From: Pseudoneurospora amorphoporcata
Lineage: Eukaryota; Ascomycota; Sordariomycetes; Sordariales; Sordariaceae
Direction of reading: 5' to 3'
DNA: 64,000 nt
Assembly: GCA_033297205.1 (NCBI GenBank)
Contig: MU859100.1
Location: 124,001 to 188,000, forward strand
Both the position numbers and the translations under genes were made by a program. Below, piece by piece: positions 35,234-46,870 of this stretch; the stretch's first letter is position 1, and each line of letters starts with the position of its first letter. The notes beneath the pieces were generated by a model. It worked only from the letters and a program-made list of their open reading frames with translations. It was not told the origin of the DNA and did not search any database.

Positions 35234-37291
35234 ATGGCCTTCCACCAACCGACCCGTCAGCTCCAGCAACAACGAAATCGCGTTCTCTCTAGCGATGGCT
35301 CTTCAGCCGTCTTCTCACCTCAACCGGCGGGTCTCGGCGAGTCGCAGACATGGGTTCTCTTCACCCCCGGCACCGACGCCGGCACGACAGCTTCCTACCT
35401 CAGCGACTCTATCCACAATGACCAGCAGGTGACGCCCGGCCGGTCGCGGGTTAGCGATCTCGGTAGCTGCGACACCGCAGCCCGTTCCGACTTCAACTCG
35501 CAAAATGACAACTCGGTAGTGCCCTCGGATTTACTTGAGGAGAGCATTGCGGAGGAAGAGGAGGAAGAAGAAGAGGAGGAGGATCCCGAGTTCGACAGTC
35601 TCGACAGCCACCTTCCAGACTTCCGAACGCCTCTCGGGCAGTCGCCGCAAAATGGGCATACGATGCCCGTTTTCCCCAGCCATGACGGCATGGGTTCGTT
35701 TCACTTCAAGCCTCTGAGCATGAGCAGCGACATCCAAGAGCGACTATACCAGTTCGAACGACTCAACCCCGACCGCATTCAGCGTCGCAACGAGGCGCTC
35801 GGACAGATTCACATGGAATACGGCGGTCAAGAGGTGGAAGACAACGAGCGTAACCGGAGGATAGAGGTATGGCGGCTGGAGCAAAGCAAGCTGCTGCTCG
35901 AGAGAATCCGGAAGGAGACAAGGAGGAGGCAGTCGCAGACTTCGCTACGTACCGTACACTCGGCCGATAAGGCCGCGAGCGTGTTGGGTCAGCTCGAGCA
36001 AGACGATGCGGCAAGCCTCGCAAGCGATGATTGGCATGATCGCGATGACGAATACAAGGCTCACTCCGCCAGCACAGAAACGCTCAAAGAGGCAGTCAAC
36101 AAGGAATCAAGCGAAGGGATAATAGGGCGGACAAGAGAGGCTGTTTGCAACCTGATAGGAGTCGACGATAGGCTACTCGCCATCCTCCTAGGCGAAGCCC
36201 TCCCTGACGAGGAAGAACTCTCCACGACGCCTACGGCATCCACGACTATGAACGTCGACTCACAGGTACAAACGTCCGAGGATTCGACATGGCAGTTGCG
36301 CATGCTAAACCGGATAGCGAAAGAACTCGGGATGCTGATTCACCAACTATCAACCTCTCCCCACCCCGGCGCCTTTTCCACCTACACCCGGGTCCAGCAA
36401 ATGCCCCTCCCATACGCCGGCCTGCCAGTCATCCCCGAGACTTCAGCCGTCACCAACAACGATTCTTCAACCGGGGATGGTCCCCACACAGACAGCGACG
36501 TGGTATCCAACATGCCCCAGTTCAAACCGACCATCACAGCCCCTGTCGTCTCCGAACAAGGACAGGCCTCTGCTGCCACTCCCGCTCTCTCAGAAGTTAC
36601 CTCCTCCAAACTCACCACGTCCACCGGGCCGGCCCCGTCCGACGTGACCTCCACAGCAGGGGCAGCACTCACGACTACCACCCCTTCTCTCCCCCAGCAA
36701 CAACCAACATTCACCCAAGACGAGTGGGAACAAGAGCTTGACATCGGCCTCATCTTCCGCTACCTCCGCTCTCGCTTCTCGCCTTCCTCCCGACCCCCCT
36801 CGCCCACCTCCTTCTCCGGACCATCCCTCACCCGTTCCTCCTCCTCCTCCATCTTGGCCACCGCTTCCACAGCCGACCTAGCAGCCAAAGCCGCTCGCGT
36901 CCGCCAACACCACCCCCTCATGTCCCACCATCGCCGTCCTCCCGCCACGCGCACCTTCAAAGTCTCGACCCCTTCTGGTGCAAGCAGCATGGTCACTTCC
37001 CCCACCAACGCGGCGGCTGCTGCGGCAGCGGCCGTGGTGTCGGTTATGAGGCAAAGGGCGGGTAGCTGTGCTAGCCAGAGCACGCAGAGAAGCGCGGCGA
37101 ATAGGACGACGGGGAGAGGCAGTGTGAAGAGGAAGAATAGCGGGGCGTCGACGGCTACCGGGAGGGTCAGTCATGGGAGTAGACATTATTGGGATTTTCC
37201 CAAGGGGCCAGGGGGAAGTGTTAAGGGCGGACCGGGGAGTGTGATTGCAGGAGCGGCGGGAGGGGGGATGGGGAGTTGGGGGGAGGTTTGA
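35234..37291 (+). CDS. Fungal protein of unknown function, 685 aa
   Basis: Single exon. The N-terminal region is disordered with a short TWVLFTPG block. A run of ten or more Glu (about 107-118) precedes DPEFDSLDSHLPDF, which looks like a short conserved motif. Residues about 170-240 form a charged helix or coiled coil (RLYQFERLNPDRIQRRNE and WRLEQSKLLLERIRKETRRR). Further structured blocks are GRTREAVCNLIGVDDRLLAI, WQLRMLNRIAKELGMLIHQL followed by a PHPGAFSTY stretch, and WEQELDIGLIFRYLRSRF. The C-terminus is Ser/Pro/Ala-rich and basic. These spaced helical blocks in disordered sequence suggest a scaffold or adaptor; no function can be named. The leader lacks upstream ATGs. Confidence 0.75.
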   Translation: MAFHQPTRQLQQQRNRVLSSDGSSAVFSPQPAGLGESQTWVLFTPGTDAGTTASYLSDSIHNDQQVTPGRSRVSDLGSCDTAARSDFNSQNDNSVVPSDLLEESIAEEEEEEEEEEDPEFDSLDSHLPDFRTPLGQSPQNGHTMPVFPSHDGMGSFHFKPLSMSSDIQERLYQFERLNPDRIQRRNEALGQIHMEYGGQEVEDNERNRRIEVWRLEQSKLLLERIRKETRRRQSQTSLRTVHSADKAASVLGQLEQDDAASLASDDWHDRDDEYKAHSASTETLKEAVNKESSEGIIGRTREAVCNLIGVDDRLLAILLGEALPDEEELSTTPTASTTMNVDSQVQTSEDSTWQLRMLNRIAKELGMLIHQLSTSPHPGAFSTYTRVQQMPLPYAGLPVIPETSAVTNNDSSTGDGPHTDSDVVSNMPQFKPTITAPVVSEQGQASAATPALSEVTSSKLTTSTGPAPSDVTSTAGAALTTTTPSLPQQQPTFTQDEWEQELDIGLIFRYLRSRFSPSSRPPSPTSFSGPSLTRSSSSSILATASTADLAAKAARVRQHHPLMSHHRRPPATRTFKVSTPSGASSMVTSPTNAAAAAAAAVVSVMRQRAGSCASQSTQRSAANRTTGRGSVKRKNSGASTATGRVSHGSRHYWDFPKGPGGSVKGGPGSVIAGAAGGGMGSWGEV

Positions 37292-39448
37292 AGTGGGAAC
37301 TGGGTGACGATATGGGGTGGTAATGAGCATGGGAGCATGGGAAGGATAGATAAATGATGGATCGGTATTGTATAATAGAAAGTAATATGGGTCAGCGCGG
37401 GAGTTTTGGGTTCGGTTGAGGTTTATGGCCTACGGGGAGGAGACGAGGCATATTGCATTTTTTGCATGTTGGCATCACAGCACATCACATCATGTATTGC
37501 GGGTATCTGGCTTCGTTCAGTTCTTGGTTGTTATACCCTGGTAGAGAATTCCCAGGGAAAATAAAGCCCATTCAGACAAGATAGCATCAAGTTCTCCTGA
37601 ACGCGATCCTGAAGGTCTTCTGTTTCGTAATCAAACGAAAACGAAGGGTAAAAAGGCTGTGAATCGTTTGGACACTTGACTAGGGCGATGTGCACCGACT
37701 TTAACGAAGCTTGGATACCACCTAGAGGTAACCAACCGCGTGTGTCTTCCGGACATGCAGATGTAGGTCCTCTCTTGGGTTTAGCTATAGCCAGGCATGC
37801 CAGGCAGGGGTTTGACGGGACATGCAGAACCTGAGATGACGAGGTGAGGCGAGAGACTGCGAGTTGTGTTGCCAGGGATGGTTAAACGAACCGCAGGCCA
37901 GAGCTCCTTCTGGATTTACACACTAACATTTCCCCGCTGTTCTTCTCACAGGAGAGTAGATAATTGGCAGCCAGGTCGTGAAACTGTTGGCCTGGCGGTT
38001 CATAAGCATGCAGGCATGTTATCCAACTCATGAAGGGTTCACGAAAAGCGAACAACTGCATGTCCTGAGTGAGGACAGGACCTGCAATGAAGGAAGGAAG
38101 GAAGTGGAATGCAAGTTGCACGCTAGAAACGCTAGCTTACAAGTAAGGTATGCAGGGATATTTAAGTGCCTTTTGGCCAATCATTCAGAGGGTCGGTGAG
38201 TTTGGGCTTTGGAGTACGGGAACGCAGCCAGAGCTTCATATCGATGGCTGCACGTCTTCTCTGTTGACAAGCTACGTGAAATCAAGTTCAATTTGATGAA
38301 CACGGACTTTCTACGTGGGTATGTGTTTGCGTCAATTTTTATTTACGTATTTTTTATTTTTTGAAGGAGTGAGTCAAAACTTCTCTTCTTCCCACCGATC
38401 ATTTGTTTACTTGTTTCTGGCTGGCAGTCACGTCCAGCGCTTTGACACTCGCGGTCTCCTCATCAGAGTTGCTGCGAGAATTCGAACGCAGCTTCCCTCG
38501 AGCTAAGGTAACTAGGTAACTTAGCATGGAGATTCGTTCAACTTTCCATCGCCTTATTTTCTCTTTTTTTCTCTACTCACTTGTATACATCTTGATCCCC
38601 GGAAACATGCCCGGACATGCTCGTGGCATGCCATCACGAATCCACACCCCGCCCGCCTTATGGTGACCCACTCCAATCAATGCACGACGACTTTTGACCC
38701 CTGTCACCTTCTGGCGTTGGGCGTGTGGTGCAGCATGTCCACTGGGGTGTTGCGTTGCGTTGCTTGTTGCACCGGGACCTCCCATCGCGCGTTGCTTTTC
38801 CAATTGCGCCTCACTTTTTCCCTTGGACAATCCTCGACATCGTCTGGGCTTCGTCCATTCCGCGCTCCGTCTGCCTCGCGCTCGCCTATTCTCTGTCCAA
38901 ACGCCTCGTCATACCGGTGATCGCAAACCCGAGGCGCCACGCGTCTCTGCCTACCTACCTAATTCAGCGGTTTCAGAAAATATAAATTGTTCGTTTTTCC
39001 CTACCGAGTCTGATGTTTATCCTCCCATCTCTCGTCCCGTCTTCCTTCCCCCCGCTTCTGCCTAGGCGGCCACCATTCAACAGTTGGCTTCACACAATTG
39101 CATTGTCACAAAAGCTTTTCTTTGATCAATCTGTGGTCAGCTTTGCTTGTACTAACTGGAGACAGTAACATGAACTAGATTCCCAAACAACCTCTGGTTG
39201 CGATCCGGCTTGTTGGTCTGACGTTGGGTCGCATCAAAGTAGGAAACAAGGGAGCTCATTTCACCACCATCACGACGCGCCGACCTCGATTGCTCAAGCC
39301 TCTCCATCCGCGACTCGAGTATTTCCGGCCACTCGTCCTATTTTCCTTCCCGACTGAACTCGTCCGAGCTTGATCGAATCCAGGCCAAGAGCAACGCGCC
39401 TTCTCCCATTGCCACACATTCCCCAGGAGATGGTGAACCAGAATCCCA
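37292..39448. other. Intergenic between two plus-strand genes
   Basis: A 3' UTR is followed by mixed sequence. The last 600 bases become C/T-rich and probably hold the promoter and leader of the 1241-residue protein gene. No gene is recognised. Confidence 0.4.
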
Positions 39449-39501
39449 ATGGAGGCAAATCCTTTCGACGCCCCTGGGCCTCCCGCCGGCTTCTACGATG
39501 A
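39430..39501 (+). promoter_or_regulatory. Upstream ORF overlapping the next start codon
   Basis: An ATG 19 bases before the main ATG opens a 23-codon frame (beginning MVNQNPNGGK) in a different reading frame. It overlaps the first 53 bases of the main coding sequence. Its context is CAGGAGATGG, that of the main start ATCCCAATGG. Scanning ribosomes would meet it first. Confidence 0.5.
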
Positions 39502-42500
39502 TGGGCAAGCCATGTGGAACTCGGCCTTCCCCGTGCTGCCGAGCGGACCATGCAACTACACGGATCCCGCCCTGCCGCGCTGCGGTTGCCGCCGCTTCTG
39601 GAGCAAGCTGAATGCCGCGCCCGATTCTGCTGAGCTCTGCCAGTGTTCTCATCATGCCTGCTTCCACGACGACCTTCCAGCCCCTTCACAGCTCCCGCCT
39701 ACTCCTTCCCTCGCATTCGCTGGTCTTCCTCCCACTAATAGCCAGGAGAAGCCGAACTCGTTCGTGGGCACCCAACATACAAGGGGGCTACCGAGTCTAA
39801 TGGAGGAAATACACCCGTATTTTGCGCCCAACAGGTCTTCCCATCTTGGAGTCTCCATGGATTTTGGCCTCATGAATTTCCATGCCTCCAGTTTCAACCA
39901 GCATGTAGTGGCTTCCCAGCCCCTACAAATCCAGGCGCCACCACAGCAGTCTGTGGAGAAGCAGGTTACCATTCCGGATCAAGCTCCTGTCACCGGCTGG
40001 AATGACGGCAACCGAACCCAGCAAACCGAGGGATACGAGGATACACAGCCATTGTTGACGCCGTCCCAGACCCCCTCAACTACAGCGTCTAGTCAGATGA
40101 GATACATGGCGCCATTTTTCGGAAAGGGACTGGAGATGCTAACACGCCCCTCGGCGCTCAGGAATGAAGCCTCTAATCCGGAGGAGGGAGCAGAGGATCT
40201 CGAGGGACCCGTGCAAGCTAACGCGCAGGATGTATGCGGCCCAACGGACTTGATGGCACCGCCCCAGCATAACCCGGACATGACGCCCACACCTGGGTCA
40301 GCACATAACCAATCGTTCCTTGCTGTCAAGGATGATATAAAACATATTACAAATGTTGTTAATCTCCAGGAGCACAGGATAGACAGGCTTGAGAACACTT
40401 CCTTCTCGGTTATCGGTCATGACGACTGCTATGACAAGCACGAACACACAGATCTCCGAGTCACGGAGCTTGAGTCTCGTGTCGATGAGGTAGAGAAGAT
40501 TCTGAATGACAATGCCAGTGTCGCCGGCGCAAGCGTGGTCTCGGCGACATCTAATAACACAGTTCGTTCATCCCAGAAGGTCACTCTAAGTCAGTTCCAG
40601 GCCCTACAGGCACAGATCAGTGAGCTTCAGGCGACATCTCTCCCGACGTATAACAAACCTTGGGATCTGGAGGTTGTCTTTCTACCGTTTCCTCTCAAGG
40701 GTATCTGGGTGGATGCCCGCAGAATCTTCGACCTGCGACAGTCAATGGGCCCCGACGAAGATTGGACACAACTGCCTAGCACTTTGAGCAGAGCCACGCC
40801 AGACCCTCATGACCCAGGATTCTTGGAATGGCCAGGACAATATCCCGATTCCGGCTGGCTGCTACCGAAAGCTTTTGCGAATGGACGGATGATTGACCAA
40901 AGACTCAGAAGCCGCGGCTTCATCAAGACGGTCCAAGTGAGGGGCCCGGACGCCCGTGATGTTCAGTTGGCAATCCACAAAGCTTTTGGCAATGTTCTTG
41001 AGCCTTCTTCCCATCTAATCTACCATAGCAAAGCAGCGCCCGAGTCACCACTAAATGAGTTCCCCGGATTGCGCCAGGATTGGGTGCCTTTGCGCAAAAT
41101 TCACCGAGATAACCGCCTCCGATTTCTCGCTCCAGCCGAAATGGCAACGCCAGCTCTTTGGGGGTTTACCTTCTTGATGTCTAGCGTCGTCATGAAGGCC
41201 CCCAAAACGATTGGTACGCACCGTCTGTACATCACACAGCCAGAGGCGTATATCCAAAATTATATCATGGGTTATCGTGCCCTTATGCCATCTTGGACGT
41301 GGCAAAGGGTACGTGAGCTCAGTCGGGTATACCCCGACAAGCATGATCCTGAGGAGACAGGCAGTGATGGTGATGACACCCCGGAGGCAGATGCCCTTGA
41401 AGAGTGTTGGACTAGGAGCGACGTTCTCGATGAGGTGCCCATTACAGACGCTGCCAACCTACGGAATGGCCAGGTGCAGTTATCGTCTGAACGTTCCGAC
41501 ACGGCTTCATTCCACACGGCTTCATTCCACACGGCTTCATCATCCAGTAAAGTCAGCGGAACTCGAGCAGAGTCGCCACAGGCACTATTGTGGAAAGAGA
41601 GAAAGGCCTCCTTGACACCCTTTTCGCGATCCCGTTCATTTTCGCCGGCTGGCCCGTCTACCAGCTCCTCGACTGGGAGGAGTCACAAACAGGCTTCTCT
41701 CACCCGCCATACAAGGAAACCTTATGACCGTCAATCCTCTCCCCGTGTGTCCGGGCGCGGCTCTTTGGCTCCAGGGAGACATCACCAAAGTCCGCCGATC
41801 AACGCATTTCCAGCACCAACTGCGCCGATTAAGAAACGACGCGGAAAGGACCCGGACCCGGACCCGACAGATCTTGACTACCCCCGCCAAACCGCGCTCA
41901 AGTATGGTCGTGACCGTGATCGGTCCATGAGCCGTCGGTTCATGAGCCGCTCGCCTACCCCTGCCTTTTACGCCACGCCGCGCAGCGAACGCCTTTCGTC
42001 TGAGGTCGGATTCCATCGCGGTAGCAGCCGCGGGCTTTTGATCCCGCCAGATGGCTATGCTCACGACAGCGATCAAGAGATGACGGGGCTATCCAGCGGG
42101 AGCGATGACGGCAACGATGAGGATGACGGCAACGATGAGGATGACGGCGACGACGAGGACGACGAGATGACGGACTGTCCGATCGACGACGCGGCCACCC
42201 CGAAACGCTTCAGCTCTTCTGAGAGCGTTAGCGATTTCTTCTTTGATCCTGATGTCGACGACCATGACCAAGAAGACGAGCTGGATGAGGCAAAGACGGA
42301 TGGTGATGACCAAGGTCAAGGCCACGGCCAGGCAAGACCGTTGAAGTCTCAGGATATTCCGCGAGCGGGCATCGAGACCGATGACGACGATTTCGGTCCA
42401 TTCAGTCAACACAGTCAGAGTCCAGTCCATGATCCGCAGGAAGACCCAGGCATTGACGTTGATGAAGAAACAAAAGAAATTGTTTACGACGACGACGATG

Positions 42501-43174
42501 GTAACCAGACAGATGATTCCGAGGCACCAAGCGAGTATACTAGCAAGAATATCTCCGCTGCTCTGTCGCCGGAAACCACGAAATTACCTAGTCCGTTGAT
42601 CGCCCCCGGCAGCGGAAGTCTAAGCGGAAGCCAGGGAAGTAGCCAGCCGCAGCAGGAGCAGCAGGGCCATCAGCAGCAGTACCCATACCCGCGGGCGCTC
42701 ACCAAGAGCCAGAATTTGGTCCTGGACATTCAAGATCTCATCCGGCTGGGACAGCTTAAGAACCACCCTCAGCATGAGAGCCGGGAACTGCCCCAGCTAC
42801 GACATCAGAGTCAGGCGCCGGCTGATGCGGAGAGTCAGGAGCTGGGTGAGGCTCACGTGTCAAGACCATCGCAAGCTATGACCATCGTTAATACGTTCAC
42901 AACTTCCACAACTGCGGGGGCTTGGGGTACAGCCACTGCCATGAAGACGACTAGCACTACGTCGAAGGGAAAAGAAAGGGAGATCAACGTAAAAGGCACG
43001 GATACGGACACGCAGATATGGCGAGGGAAACCTACTGCAGTTACAGCTACAGCTACAGGTACGGAAAAAGGAGCGTCATGGGTGGGCTGGGCAGAGACGG
43101 CGACTGGAAAGTGGCCGGGGTTTGAGTTTAAGATTCATGAGGATGAGACGAGGACTGAGCCGAAGACTGGATAG
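39449..43174 (+). CDS. Large protein of unknown function, 1241 aa
   Basis: Single exon. Near the N-terminus a cysteine cluster (CNYTDPALPRCGCRRFW followed by CQCSHHACFHDD) has the spacing of a small metal-binding module. Residues about 290-380 form a heptad-like helix. A folded region (about 400-630) starts at PWDLEVVFLPFPLKGIWVDA and includes RLYITQPEAYIQNYIMGYRA; it contains several conserved-looking Trp and Pro residues. The rest is low-complexity: a triple FHTAS repeat, Ser/Arg-rich sequence with KKRRGK as a likely nuclear signal, long Asp/Glu tracts, and a Gln-rich stretch before the helix NLVLDIQDLIRLGQL. The combination suggests a nuclear protein, but this is inference; no family name is assigned. 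Confidence 0.75.
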   Translation: MEANPFDAPGPPAGFYDDGQAMWNSAFPVLPSGPCNYTDPALPRCGCRRFWSKLNAAPDSAELCQCSHHACFHDDLPAPSQLPPTPSLAFAGLPPTNSQEKPNSFVGTQHTRGLPSLMEEIHPYFAPNRSSHLGVSMDFGLMNFHASSFNQHVVASQPLQIQAPPQQSVEKQVTIPDQAPVTGWNDGNRTQQTEGYEDTQPLLTPSQTPSTTASSQMRYMAPFFGKGLEMLTRPSALRNEASNPEEGAEDLEGPVQANAQDVCGPTDLMAPPQHNPDMTPTPGSAHNQSFLAVKDDIKHITNVVNLQEHRIDRLENTSFSVIGHDDCYDKHEHTDLRVTELESRVDEVEKILNDNASVAGASVVSATSNNTVRSSQKVTLSQFQALQAQISELQATSLPTYNKPWDLEVVFLPFPLKGIWVDARRIFDLRQSMGPDEDWTQLPSTLSRATPDPHDPGFLEWPGQYPDSGWLLPKAFANGRMIDQRLRSRGFIKTVQVRGPDARDVQLAIHKAFGNVLEPSSHLIYHSKAAPESPLNEFPGLRQDWVPLRKIHRDNRLRFLAPAEMATPALWGFTFLMSSVVMKAPKTIGTHRLYITQPEAYIQNYIMGYRALMPSWTWQRVRELSRVYPDKHDPEETGSDGDDTPEADALEECWTRSDVLDEVPITDAANLRNGQVQLSSERSDTASFHTASFHTASSSSKVSGTRAESPQALLWKERKASLTPFSRSRSFSPAGPSTSSSTGRSHKQASLTRHTRKPYDRQSSPRVSGRGSLAPGRHHQSPPINAFPAPTAPIKKRRGKDPDPDPTDLDYPRQTALKYGRDRDRSMSRRFMSRSPTPAFYATPRSERLSSEVGFHRGSSRGLLIPPDGYAHDSDQEMTGLSSGSDDGNDEDDGNDEDDGDDEDDEMTDCPIDDAATPKRFSSSESVSDFFFDPDVDDHDQEDELDEAKTDGDDQGQGHGQARPLKSQDIPRAGIETDDDDFGPFSQHSQSPVHDPQEDPGIDVDEETKEIVYDDDDGNQTDDSEAPSEYTSKNISAALSPETTKLPSPLIAPGSGSLSGSQGSSQPQQEQQGHQQQYPYPRALTKSQNLVLDIQDLIRLGQLKNHPQHESRELPQLRHQSQAPADAESQELGEAHVSRPSQAMTIVNTFTTSTTAGAWGTATAMKTTSTTSKGKEREINVKGTDTDTQIWRGKPTAVTATATGTEKGASWVGWAETATGKWPGFEFKIHEDETRTEPKTG
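41501..41540 (+). repeat. 15-bp in-frame tandem repeat
   Basis: ACGGCTTCATTCCAC occurs twice, then ACGGCTTCAT, encoding TASFH units. The copies are identical, so the expansion is probably recent. Confidence 0.9.
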
Positions 43175-45015
43175 ACGGTGATGGGGATTGAGGATGTGAA
43201 AGGCAAAGTGCAGAAATTCAACCAGGGAGTTGAGCTCATGGACATGGTATATACACGGATATGGTTATGGTAGCGGGTTTATATGTGGAGTTTGATTTGT
43301 TGATTGATCCATTTCATCTCTTGAAGTCTGGGGTCTGATGTTCAGACACATACATAGCGACGGGTGTTTCCTGTGTTTCTGTGTCATAAGGACTTAAGAG
43401 TCAAGGAAATGAATGGCATGGAAATCTGATTGAATGGAGTCTGGGGTTCGCTAACAGGAAGGATGAAAAAAGAGGAATGTTATCTGGTACCCTAGCACCT
43501 CGTGGGATTTCCGATTTTCATCTATACCAATACCACACTGCGTTGTTTCTCGTGATTAGAATAGGGTGTTGGTTATTGATATCACTGTTGCCAGCTGCCA
43601 GGGGATTGATGTGATTGCATGATGGATGCTTCTATGTTCAGGAAAGGCATATATATAGGAGAGGTTTATCCGTATCTCTTGAAGACTTGAACTTGAAACT
43701 TGAGAGTAATGTATGTATGTATGTATAGGCTTGTTGGTGGTGAACAGAACACCACCGGGAAATCTTTTTGACATCTATCTATCTATAAAGAAAGTGCCAC
43801 TGAAACGGGTAGAGTGCCTAAGTCTAATAGATATCGAGACATTTCACCTGCCAAGAGTTTGAACCTTTTTTTTTTTAAAAAAAAAACAAACAAATGAGCA
43901 TATCTTGTCTCTAGTGCTACCATATGGACTTTGGTAACCCAGGAAATGAGGCGCGTGTACATATGTACGTATGTAATGCATATATGTGCAATAATGGATG
44001 ATATCATATGATGCTCACACATCTTGAACCCACCTCTCACATTGGCAGGCAGACTTGTACTTTCGGTAGGTAAGTATGGACAAACTTGACTTTCATGCTT
44101 GGAAACATTGGTGGAGAGGGGACTACAGTAGAGGAGAACATGGTAGACGTCATTTATTCCTCTTGGATAGGAGGCATAAGGCATCGGCCACTTCGAGGTT
44201 GTGGTTCGGATGAGTGACTACAGGTATGGTTGCTTGTTGTTCTTGATGGCCTCTCATTCTGCCCTGGTCTCTCTCTTATCGAATCAGGTGTTATCAAACA
44301 GTGTACATGGCGATAAGATAAGATGTGCGTCTGGGATCAGTGCATTTGCGAACCTGGAGAGATTGACCTGGGAATGGAGTCATGGCCAGCAAGGTACACA
44401 CAAGGCTGTGGCGGTTCCAAAGTGAACGCGGTTGCAACCGCGTCGCAGTGGCGGGTGGCAGGTGGCAGGAGGGGTTGATAGATAATCGTGATATCGGGAC
44501 CACGAAGGCAGTCAATTGTCTGAAGACAGATCGGGATGACGTCGTAGGTCATGACAAGGTAAACACAGCGGGGAGTTGAAACCAGCAACAGATAGTTTTT
44601 GTCTATCTGCTTCAAGATTTTGTAGCCATTTCGTCTTCCAAAACGGTAAACATGAACCTCAGGTCCGGGTATCAAACAGCTGGGGGGAGCGTTATGCGCT
44701 CCATGATCAAACATCCGGGCGCGATGTGTTGTCGGTCGTAGTCGGATGTTCTGTGCTACCGTTGTTGGCAATCCGTCGCTTTCAACAAATGGAGAGAGCA
44801 AGCCTTCCAAGTGTTTTTAACTTCTTTCTTTGCTCAAAAGCGCATCTTCATTGTCCATGTAAAGCTACGCCGATGAACCGGACCCCTGATATCATAAGCC
44901 TCCCATAACCGTAGTCGTATGTGCGAGAAACCGTCGCAGACCCATGCAAGCTTTGGAAGAACAAATTGGAAACGAGAGGTCATGACCAAACCAGAAGAAA
45001 GCCCCCTTTCTTCGT
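43175..45015. other. Intergenic between convergent genes
   Basis: It holds two 3' flanks. A TATATATA string lies near 43650, an (ATGT)4 microsatellite at 43709-43726, and an A/T homopolymer stretch near 43866-43888. No gene is recognised. Confidence 0.4.
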
Positions 45016-45812
45016 TTAGTCGAAGAGACCGAAGCCCATATCCTCGTCGGACTCCTCCTTCTCTGTAATTGTGCAAAACGCAGGTCAGTATCTGGCGGCA
45101 GCAGCAACGGCCCCGGGAAAGGGCTTGCGAGTAGATGATTCCACATACCCTCAACCTTCTCCTCAGCCTTCTCCTCAGCAGCGGCACCACCAGCGGCAGC
45201 GGCACCACCGGCAGCGGGAGCAGCGGCGGCACCACCACCGGAGCCGACGTTGGAAAGGAGGTCCTTCACGTCCTTGCCCTCAAGAGCCTATTGTCGCAAA
45301 AGAGACTCCAGTCAGTTTATCGTGTTCTTCGCATGTTCCCAAGATATCGTTTCCTGCTCTCGGAATTCTTGTCCGTTGTCGTCGTCGGTGGTGGTTTCAT
45401 CGTACCTTGGCGAAGAGGGAAGCCCAGATGGGCTCGACATCCTCGACCTTGGCGGCCTTGATGAGGGTCTGGATCTTGTCGGCCTATATCATGCGAAAAC
45501 GGGTTTGGTCAGCCAACATTGTTCCTCCCCATTGCTTGTTTGTTCATGTCATGAATGTTCCTCCACTCCATTTGCCCCTCGTTCCCATATTTCGTCATTG
45601 GTCCCGGTCGTTGAGCGCATGGCGACTAATAACGGTGTATACATGGCGCGCGGGGACGCATTCTGAAAGTGCCCAGGTGCCCCAATCCCAAAATCCACCC
45701 AAAACTTCGCCCAAAAGATCGTGTGCATTGGTCGCAAACTCACAGTGATCTCAACGCCGTCATCGGCGAGGATGAGCGCCGCGTAGGAGGTAGCCAGCTC
45801 AGCAGTAGACAT
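45016..45812 (-). CDS. rpp1: 60S acidic ribosomal protein P1
   Basis: P1 pairs with P2 on uL10 to form the ribosomal stalk that recruits and activates the translational GTPases. Four exons (45744-45812, 45406-45483, 45149-45287, 45016-45062) encode 110 residues, the usual length. Characteristic parts are [20 protein letters not shown], the dimerisation helices ([39 protein letters not shown]), an Ala/Gly hinge, an acidic Glu/Lys stretch and the invariant end [13 protein letters not shown] that binds elongation factors. Introns are 260, 118 and 86 bp with donors GTGAGT, GTACGA and GTATGT. The ends of the protein fix both terminal exons. The promoter faces that of the CUB1-like gene. Confidence 0.96.
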
Positions 45813-46870
45813 TTTGATGGTGTTGATTGTCGAGGCGCAAAGATGCTGAGTCTCGGGAGGGCTGTTCGATCGTGGGATGATGTCCAAGCTAGAAATTCGC
45901 CGAGAGGGAAATTTAATTAGTTGTGGGCAATTCAAAAAATGCCCTGGGACCCTACAAAGCTGGGCAGCTGGCAAGCGACTGGCAGCGGCTTAAGCGCCAA
46001 GACTTTTTTGGGCTCTATTGCCTGGTCTGTGCACGCTGGAGAACTGCAAGACAGACAGCCCCACGATGATCCAAAACAAGCGGTTCCCCAACCCGAACCC
46101 GAAGGTTTTCCCAAGTCCAGTGTGCCGTCCAACAGGCACGTGCTGGCCTTCCATGCCGTCGCACTTGTACCGGATCGGGACGACTGATGTTCCCCAGTTG
46201 ACCATGGCCTGGAATTTGGGGAAGCATTTGGCGCCGGTCGACAAGCTTCCCGCCAGACCTCGACTCGACCCCTGTCGGCCGTGCTGCTCCAAGAGCCCCA
46301 CCACGGAGCTCCTTTCCCCCCGCCGCTATTCATGCATCCACTGACGTCGCCGCTGTGGATTCGGGGCGCCATAGGCCTTCTCCTGGCGTAGCGGAGTGCC
46401 TGCCGACACTGGGGGCAGGTGCTGTAGGAAAAGCCTCCATCTGCATTTCTGGTAACCAGCACTCCAGCAATGCCGCACAAAGGGGGCAGCGTTCGTCAAC
46501 ACAGTATTTGCACTTATCTCAAGTTTTTGGAATCATTCCGGGCTTCCCTTTGACAACTCGTTGGAAAGGGGAAACATAGACGCCATCAACCGGACGACAA
46601 CTTTCCAACCCGCACTCTGCCATTGTTGAGGCGCGTTTACCTACCAGTACCTCTACCCCTCGGATCAAAAGACCGACTTGAACATTCCCTTGCTCCAGAT
46701 TGCTTGGCTGCGTCTACCAGTCTCCTCAACAATCCTTTCGCAACTTTTCTTTTCCGTCTCTGCCGATCAAACCAACGTCGACCCTCGAACGACTACAAGT
46801 CAGCGAAAACGAGCCAACTCTTGACATCGCAACCGACTTCACCGACTCTTGCCCATAAAACATTGCGACA
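45813..46870. promoter_or_regulatory. Divergent promoter region of P1 and the CUB1-like gene
   Basis: About 1.06 kb separate two outward-facing genes. Long open frames on the minus strand (45932-46480) lack an ATG and family resemblance. The final 150 bases before the plus-strand ATG are C/A-rich, as in a leader. Confidence 0.4.

Noticed and set aside
45932..46480. 182-codon open frame with CPQCRQ on the minus strand
   Set aside because: It has no ATG start, lies in the divergent promoter between two clear genes and has no family resemblance beyond scattered cysteines.
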